Position numbers and translations under genes: made by a program | Shown here: positions 57,900-64,000 of the stretch, piece after piece | Layout: the number at the start of each line of letters is the position of its first letter | Position numbering within the stretch: the stretch's first letter is position 1 | NCBI GenBank assembly: GCA_024803745.1 | Contig: JANJXV010000030.1 | Coordinates: forward strand, 887,001 to 951,000 | DNA: 64,000 nt | DNA from: Megascapheus bottae | Taxonomy: Eukaryota; Chordata; Mammalia; Rodentia; Geomyidae | Direction of reading: 5' to 3' | The notes under the pieces: generated by a model | What the model was told of the DNA's origin: nothing | The model's database searches: none | The model's input: the letters and a program-made list of their open reading frames with translations, nothing else

Positions 57900-58060
57900 T
57901 AAATCGATTTCAGTATGGTTTTTTTTGCCTCATCAGGAAGTTTCTATAGTTAGGTGTAATTCATCAAGGTTTAGAATCAGCCCAAATTTCTGCAAATTCC
58001 TCTTTATTTTTTCACACAAGGCTGATGATTGTTGGTTTGGAGCGTTGAGATGCAAATGAC
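57900..58060. other. AT-rich unique segment with second octamer motif, candidate enhancer
   Basis: AT-rich island with 'aggtaaatcgatttcagtat', 'agtttctatagttaggtgta' and an exact ATGCAAAT at 58050-58057. It lies about 900 bases from the octamer at 57154. It resembles constrained non-coding DNA; function is inferred. Confidence 0.33.
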
Positions 58061-59298
58061 GGTGGGAGCCTGACACATTTGCAGGATGTGCTTCTGGGCG
58101 AGCCCCCCCCCCCCAACTGCCTGGCCTGCCTTTCTAATGGAGAAGTTTCCTGAGAGGCTCATTTCCAAGGCCTAAGCACTCGCCTGCTGCTCCCCCGATC
58201 CTGGCTGACCGCTCCCCCCTCCTGTCCACGCTGCTGACACCCCCGCCCCCGCCCTCCCTGGGAGCACACACTCGTCTGCCTCAGGGCTTTGCCGCTGGCT
58301 GCTCTGAACCACCCACCCACGGTGGAGGTGGCAGCGTGACCGTAGGCCTGGGTGAGGCCGGGGCTCCATCACGACGTGCTGCGCATGTGAGAGCAGGGGC
58401 CTTGCCCTCTTCCCACGGCGTCCTGGAGATGGGGGACACCTGCTCTGGGGCCAGCCTGGCCCGGGGAGGCGGTGGCTGTCTGCTGGGTGGTGGTGGTGAT
58501 GGGCTGTGCAGGCGCAGCTCTGGGGACTCTTAGGACTGGAAAGAGATGGCTGATGCCAGGTCCTTTCAGTGGAGGGTCCAAGACTCTGTGGTCAGCACTA
58601 CTTCCTGCCCTGGCCTCCTCTGACCTGTGAGGAGGTGACATGGTCACCCCAGCGCGAGAGCAGGTGCCACTCGGCTGGGGTCATTAGTTCTCCTTCAGCT
58701 TCTGGTGGTCTTCTGCCAAAAACCCCCTCGCTTCTCTCCCACTTACTGTGGCCGAGACTGGACGCCAATGCCTCCACCACGAGAGGTCGTGGGTGTGGAA
58801 ACTCCTGGTTCTCCCGAGAGTTCCATGTGTAAAATCCTGCTTTTCCTTGTCCTGGGCACACCAGTGCTATGCAGGGCCCAGAACCGCCAAGCCAGCCAGC
58901 CCGGGCCTGGGCTGCCAGCCAGAGTCCCAGCGAGACGGCAAGGGGACGGAAGGATGGGCAGGCTCTTTCCAATGGCTTCGTCCCCTGCAGGGGGCTCTGC
59001 CACCTGTCCTTCAGGCTCCTCTTCAATCGCTGGAGGGCTGAATGGAGGGACGTGGAGGCTGTGTTCAGGTGGCCCTGGGCCTGGCATCTTGATCTTGGAG
59101 AGAGTGCTGCCAGGGGAGGTGGCACTGGGGACTGGTGTGTAATTCATCCAACACGGAGACCAGCTGGAGTGTCCGCCTGGAGCGAGGCTCTGCGCAGGCC
59201 CATCTGCAGCTGCGCTAACAGATTACAGGCCAAGCGATGGTGGTGGGTTCTGGAAGGGCTTCTGCAGTGAGGCGAAGGGAAGAGGTCCCACCCAGAGA
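58061..59298. other. Unique GC-rich DNA, no gene seen
   Basis: A C12 run lies at 58103-58114. Overlapping opposing frames up to 175 codons at 58598-59142 look like chance. No gene was recognised. Confidence 0.4.
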
Positions 59299-59401
59299 AA
59301 AAGGCAGAGGTGGTGCTGTGGCTCAAGTGGCAGAGCACGAGCCTTGAGAAGCCCCAGGACAGTGCTCAGGCCCTGAGTTCAAGCCCAGAACTGACCAAAA
59401 A
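59299..59401 (+). mobile_element. Geo-type SINE monomer
   Basis: A free right-half monomer: 'gtggtgctgtggctcaagtg', 'gacagtgctcaggccctgag' and 'ttcaagcccagaactgacc' with an A-rich end. It lacks either left partner, so it is a 5' truncation or an independent monomer. Confidence 0.9.
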
Positions 59402-60085
59402 CGAAGTATCCCTGCTTGTGTTGTCTCATACTCTTCTATAACTAGAAGCATTTCTGCACAAACCAGATGCTTTAGTCAGTGGTTGCGGTCAGCGATGAAT
59501 GGCTTCAAACCCTTGATGCTGGCAGTCCAGCCACAGGGCTCTGACAGGGCCTGGCCACACACCACACTGCCCTCCACGCCCGCTCCGGCTCAGATAGATA
59601 ACAGGAAGTGGACTGGAGCCGGAGGTGGGGGTGGGGTGAGGGGTGGGCGCTGACTTGGACTGAAGCAGAGATTGAGAATTTCTACAGCTGCTCTCACCAC
59701 GCCTCATCCACCTGGCAAAAACGCGTGCATAGAGGGCCAGCTGGCCTTCATGGCGCCTTTGAGGGGGAGGGGAGGCCCGTGTGGGGGCCCGCTGTGCTTG
59801 GCGGGGGGCCTGGCTGACCCAGGAGGGTGCAGGGGCGGGAGAGCAGGCGTGGAACGGGTGCTACACAGGGGTGAGAGGGGCCCACAGGTCTGACTCTAGC
59901 TAGCCACATCTTTCCCACAGTCACTTTCGGCTCTGACTCAGTTTCTCTCTACAACTCAGTTTGCTGCCTGTGCCTGACCTTCACTAGAGTCGCAAGCCCC
60001 CCTGGTGGCAGTCACTGTCCCCGCACGGCGAGAGACTGTCATCTCTGCACTTCCTCTCTGGTTCTGGGAGAACTATGGCTGAATC
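59402..60085. other. Unique DNA, no gene seen
   Basis: Mixed composition with a G-rich patch at 59615-59650 and 59760-59810. No feature was recognised. Confidence 0.4.
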
Positions 60086-60215
60086 TGGGCCCAGGGGCTC
60101 ATACTTGTAATCCTAGCTCCTCAGGAGGCTGAGAGCTGGGGTTCACCGTTCAAAGCCAGCTTAGGCAGGAAAGTCTGTGAGAGGAGCTGTGACTCGAGTG
60201 ATAGAAGTGTTTACC
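60086..60215 (+). mobile_element. Composite SINE with internal deletion
   Basis: Head 'tgggcccaggggctcatact', 'tgtaatcctagctcctcagg', 'gttcaaagccagcttaggca', then a jump to 'ggagctgtgactcgagtgat'. Most of the linker is gone and the 3' end is degraded. Confidence 0.85.
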
Positions 60216-60496
60216 CCCGTGACTTCCGAGCTTCAGCTCTACCCCAATGTCAAGACACCCTGTGGACTCTGCAGGGTCGTGAACTGCATGACACAACACT
60301 TGCAGCATTTAGTTGAGCTAACGAGAATAAGTTCTCTTGACAATTATTCTTACAAAACGACCTGGAGACAGGACCAGAGGCAGGCAGAACCTCAGGTCAG
60401 GCCCAGGCACCACAAGGCACAAGCCACTGAAGGAAAAGAGCAATGGTATCAGAACTGAAATCACTTGTGCTGTGAAGACGACCAAGGAAACAGCAC

Positions 60497-60575
60497 AGAC
60501 AGCCAGGAATCTGTCTACTCAGGGGGCTAAGAGCAGGATGACAACAGTTCAAGACCAGTCCTGGTAGAAAGTTCA
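60497..60575 (+). mobile_element. B1-like SINE fragment
   Basis: Diverged 7SL-like sequence: 'ccaggaatctgtctactcag', 'acaacagttcaagaccagtc'. It lacks a clear A-tail. Confidence 0.55.
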
Positions 60576-60588
60576 GATTCCCCTCTCA

Positions 60589-60658
60589 CCCCCCCCCCCA
60601 GACCTGCTCTGTCCCCATGCCACAGGAGGTCATCCCTGCAGAGACGGGGGGGGGGGGA
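60589..60658. repeat. Opposed poly-C and poly-G runs
   Basis: C11 at 60589-60599 and G13 at 60646-60658, separated by 46 bases. On one strand they could pair as a long G-C hairpin. Lengths may be unreliable. Confidence 0.85.
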
Positions 60659-61327
60659 TGGCACCTGCTGAGCCCTGGCCAGGAGGCTCTGGGTCTTTCC
60701 CATTGGGAATGGGCAGGCTGCAATTATTTATTGACAAAGATTTACCTTCCAAAGGAAAACCAGTGTTTACTTTAGCATGTGTTAATGTAAGATCCAGGGA
60801 TCAGGGATGGGTTTTACCTATTTTAGAGGATTTTCTAACCATTCCTAAACCAGGAGTTCCAAAAGCTGGGCTGAGAGATGTGCTCTGTGCCCCCAGGTTA
60901 GCTGTGGGCCCTTCTGCCCCTGCCCTCGGGGATGCCGGGCTGTGTGCAGGGCAGGAGCAGAGGTGGGAGAGGCTAAAGCGCACAGGCACACTCAAGAGCT
61001 CCGCTGCTCAGCCCCTGCACCGGCCGGGGAAGCCACAGGGGTGCAGGCATTTGCACCCATTTCTTACCCTACTCTCGTCCATTCCAGTTTTAGGCCAAAT
61101 GCTATTTTTGTAGCATTTAGCATAAACCTAAAATAATGACTTGTTTGGCACCAGGAAAAAGGACAGTGTCAGTAAAAATAATGCTATGATTTATGGATTT
61201 TCTCTCCTCACAATTGTCTTCTAACTTTAGCTCGCTTCTCTCAAATCTTTCTACTCTTCCCACCCAGTCTTTCTCTTCACTTTCTAAAGTTTGTTTTATA
61301 ATAAAAACCTTTCCTACAATGATGTCT
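60659..61327. other. Unique DNA, partly AT-rich
   Basis: Positions 60715-60870 ('gcaattatttattgacaaag') and 61080-61320 are AT-rich and look single-copy. The first could be a decayed old element or a conserved sequence; I cannot tell. No gene was recognised. Confidence 0.35.
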
Positions 61328-61350
61328 TTGTGTGTGTGCGCGCGCGCGTG
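61328..61350. repeat. (TG)n(CG)n microsatellite
   Basis: Short TG run followed by a CG run of about 12 bases, an unusual pure CG stretch for mammalian DNA, next to a SINE tail. Confidence 0.88.
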
Positions 61351-61411
61351 CTCCAGTCCTGGGGCCTGAATGCAAGGTCTGGGCACTGTCCCTGAGCTTT
61401 TTTACCCAAGG
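61351..61411 (-). mobile_element. Geo-type SINE 3' fragment
   Basis: Minus-strand end of the tail, recognised by the complement of 'ctccagtcctggggcctgaa' and 'gggcactgtccctgagc'. Confidence 0.72.
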
Positions 61412-62670
61412 AGTGTAAGAACCAATCTCTCCAGTTTTCCAGGTCTCACAGCTGGCCACGCCCTGCCTGCCTGGCGATGGGGGGCAGTCTGTCCTATGTG
61501 GCACTGCCGCATGGCACTATGGAAGCTCACACTCCAGGGTGTGAGGCAAGCCGTCTGGGGGGGAGGCATGTGTTGGCAGAGTCCTGGGTTAGTACTGCGT
61601 ATCACATGACAAGGGACAGAGCCATGTACACCCTGTGACCTCTCATGTGACAAGGGACAGGTGACCCCCTCCTCTTCACAAAGCCCCAGTCATGTCGTCT
61701 GTGGCTCTGTCCACAGGCCTGTTCGTCGGCTTACCTCCCCGAGGCCTCTCCACGGAAGGCCGTGGCTGGTTCACGTCTCTGCTCCCTTAGCCCAGGGCAG
61801 GTATGGAATTCAGCACACAGGCTTCGGAGGTCACTCGGCCATTGCAAAACCGGGTCCCGGTGGCTGGCGTGGGCATGCAGACGTGGTGTCTGTTCTCTGA
61901 TGGCAGTGAGAGGGCACACACCAGACCACTGGCCAGGCTAGAGGACCCCACATGCCTCCAGGCCTTGTGCCCAGAGAGGGAAGGTACTTCAGGGCCTGGA
62001 CATGGGCAGAAGGACACGGATGTAAGCAAGGGGTCTTCGTGGCAGGGGAGGGGGCAGTGACTGTCAGAGCCTCTTACAAAACACGGAAGATACTGAAAAC
62101 TAGGACTGGCCTTGGGTGATCTTGGGTCATGTGGCCTAGTGTCTCCCTCTCCCTGCCTCCTCTCCCTCCTCTCCTCTCCCCTCCCTTGCTCCAGGGCCCC
62201 CTCTGGCTGTTATGGACTGGACTACTCACCAGCATCCGGAGACCGCAGGTCACTTTGGTGGTTGTCAAGTCCACTTGTGTGGACTGGTGGTGGTGGTGGT
62301 CACTGCCGTGGTGAAAGCTGGCTTGGCTGGGTGATGGCTTCTGGCCCTGTATGGAGCCAGCCCTCTCTCGGGCCAGGCTGTGCAGCTGCTCTTTAAGACA
62401 GTCCTCCAGAGCAGGAGCCCACGGCTCCCTGAACTCAGGTCAGCAAGCACAGGAGTCGGGGCTGGCCCACTGCGTGGCCAGCTTTGGCCCCTGGTCATGC
62501 AGCAGGGCGCCATGGGTCTAGGACCCACAGGCCGATGGCTGGTTTTCTCTTGGTAGGTGCACCACGGAGCCCTGTCGTTTCACAAGAAAGCCCCCAGGCC
62601 CCGTGGGCAGGACTGCCCTGCTGCCCCAGGTCTGGCTTCATCCGTGCATTCACTCTTATTTCTTTTTGGT
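61412..62670. other. Unique DNA, no gene seen
   Basis: Mostly GC-rich, with a C/T-rich patch at 62140-62190 and short (TGG)n at 62283-62301. No gene was recognised. Confidence 0.4.
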
Positions 62671-62772
62671 GCCAGTCCTGGGCTTGAACTCAGGTCGGGG
62701 TGCTCTCCTGAGCTTCTCTGCTCAGGCTAGAGCTCCACCACTTTAGCCACAGCTCTACTTCTGGCTCCTGAG
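62671..62772 (-). mobile_element. Geo-type SINE monomer
   Basis: Minus-strand right-half monomer: complement of 'gccagtcctgggcttgaact', 'ctagagctccaccactttag'. The upstream partner is missing. Confidence 0.85.
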
Positions 62773-63010
62773 CCTCCCTCGCTCGTAGCAAGTCCTGTCC
62801 CTGATAAAGGCAGGACTAATTGGGTAATTAACTTCACTGCTGTATATCACAGTGGCCTTGATACGTAATTGTTCATTTCACCAGGCAAGAAAACACACCT
62901 GCTTAATCATGCTACAAATAAAACCATTGTTTTCAGTGGATATATTCCAATATTTGGTTTGTAGCAGCAAGCCCTGACAGCAAGACAAACTTAGGCATTA
63001 CAGGGTGTTT
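62773..63010. other. AT-rich unique segment with homeodomain-type motifs, candidate enhancer
   Basis: AT-rich single-copy-looking segment. It carries paired ATTA/TAAT cores ('ctaattgggtaattaact' near 62816), 'gatacgtaattgttcatt', 'gcttaatcatgctacaaa' and a SOX-like 'accattgttttc' near 62923. Flanks are GC-rich. Motif clustering of this type is common in developmental enhancers. Activity and conservation are not shown. Confidence 0.35.
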
Positions 63011-63907
63011 TAAGGATGTTATTTACCGAAGGAAGGCCTGGTATCTCAGAACACACATTCTGTGGTGGGTGAGGCTGTGGCACCCTGAGAATGCGGAGGG
63101 AGTGGGGGTGGGGCCGTGGCACCATGGGAATGCACAGGGAATGGGGGCTGGGGCCACGTGTTTTGGGGCAGATCTGGGGCACACAGACGAGGACGGGCCT
63201 TCTGCCTTGTCCCCAGCGCTCTGAGGTGGTGGGAAGGCCCTTCTTCCACCCAGCCCGGTCCTGGCTCCATTCCTTCATTTTCTCTAAACTCACCGCCCTT
63301 CCCCCAGGGAGCTGCGGCCCAGAGCAAAGGGCACCTGCCCTGGACAGTGATGCCCGCAGGCTAGCCCAAGCCCTGCCAGGCTCTCCCCCAAGGTGAGGGC
63401 CCCTTGGGAGCCCCTGCTCATGCCTACCTCCCACTCCCTCCCCCTCATCCACGATCCAGCTCAATCCTACAGCACAGGGCTTGCCCCTTCTCCCAGCCTA
63501 CCCCCCACCCCCTTCTCTTCCCTCTGTATCTACCACAGCACTCTCCCACATCTGCTCTTCACAAAGTGGTGGTGGTTTTGGTTTGGCTTTGCAAGCCAAG
63601 ACTATCATTAATGACAGTAAATAGAAATATTTAAATCTGTAACAGCTAGCATGTGATTTCTAAAAGCCTAAAATGTCTCCTAACTGCCCTGTGCAGTCTG
63701 CAGCCCTACGAGGCCAGCTCGACTCAGAACTCAGGACTGCCCAGCTCGGCTGAGCACTGCGCACATGAGCCCCTGTTAGGGTGCAGTCTAGAATCCCTCT
63801 GCTGCACAGACTCCGGGTGGCCCGGAGGGAGCACAGCTGAGTCTGGGTCCTGTGTCAATCGAGACTTCCAGCTGAGCATTCCTCACCCTCCACGTGTCTC
63901 ACGGGCA
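63011..63907. other. Unique DNA, no gene seen
   Basis: GC-rich with an AT-leaning patch at 63600-63680. A short imperfect duplication with 'gaatgc' and 'gggggtggggcc' lies at 63085-63160. No gene was recognised. Confidence 0.4.
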
Positions 63908-64000
63908 GCACCACGCTGTGAGGGTCCTGCCTGTAATCCCGGCTCTCCAGAGGCTGGCGGAGGAGGACTGACTGCATCTCAGGCCAGCCTGGGCTGGCAA
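63908..64000 (+). mobile_element. B1/7SL-like SINE head, cut by window end
   Basis: Head motifs 'tcctgcctgtaatcccggct', 'ctcaggccagcctgggctgg'. The element probably continues past the window edge. Confidence 0.82.

Noticed and set aside
60715..60870. Possible endogenous retrovirus or other old coding remnant
   Set aside because: The short AT-rich stretch gave a protein-like impression, but no motif of gag, protease, polymerase or envelope could be supported and no LTR was found.

Overview
This is nuclear DNA from a mammal, most likely a geomyoid rodent (kangaroo rat, pocket mouse or pocket gopher). The main evidence is a set of interspersed elements. Several are dimeric tRNA-derived SINEs with an ID-like left half and a right half carrying 'ctgtggctcaagtggtagag' and 'ccctgagttcaagcc'. 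From memory this matches the IDL-Geo family described as restricted to Geomyoidea. Others join a 7SL/B1-like head ('cctgtaatcctagctactc') to the same right half. One AT-rich block around 33.1-33.4 kb resembles LINE-1 ORF2. The species call rests on recognition of these families, not on a search.

I could not recognise a protein-coding gene, pseudogene, tRNA, rRNA or known ncRNA. All long open frames look like chance frames in GC-rich DNA or products of tandem repeats whose period is a multiple of three. The window is best read as intergenic or intronic sequence in a GC-rich, minisatellite-rich domain, as is common near chromosome ends or in long GC-rich introns. One weak spliced-exon candidate (13264-13364) is noted.

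Layout: 0-10 kb has unique GC-rich DNA, several SINEs and a 41-bp array grown from inside a SINE (2623-2909). 10-20 kb holds an AT-rich element near 10.5 kb, CA/TG tracts, a 28-bp array (14970-15112), an 11-copy 60-bp array (15252-15916) and a three-part microsatellite (19427-19540). 20-30 kb holds a 300-bp purine tract, an 800-bp 26-bp-unit array rich in CACGTG, a 23-bp array and a cluster of SINEs. 30-40 kb has the LINE-1 remnant, two adjacent composite SINEs and AT-rich unique segments. 40-50 kb holds a TCC tract, a 30-bp array with an 8-unit higher-order period, a G4-prone GGCC/GGGG block and an AT-rich candidate conserved element near 47 kb. 50-64 kb holds a 1.2-kb, about 29-copy array, a 32-bp polypyrimidine array, and AT-rich segments with octamer and homeodomain-type motifs (57.1, 58.0, 62.8 kb).

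No genes can be shown to work together here. The functional candidates are the AT-rich unique islands, which look like conserved non-coding elements within GC-rich DNA, and tandem arrays that multiply transcription-factor-like motifs. Both ideas need comparative and biochemical data.
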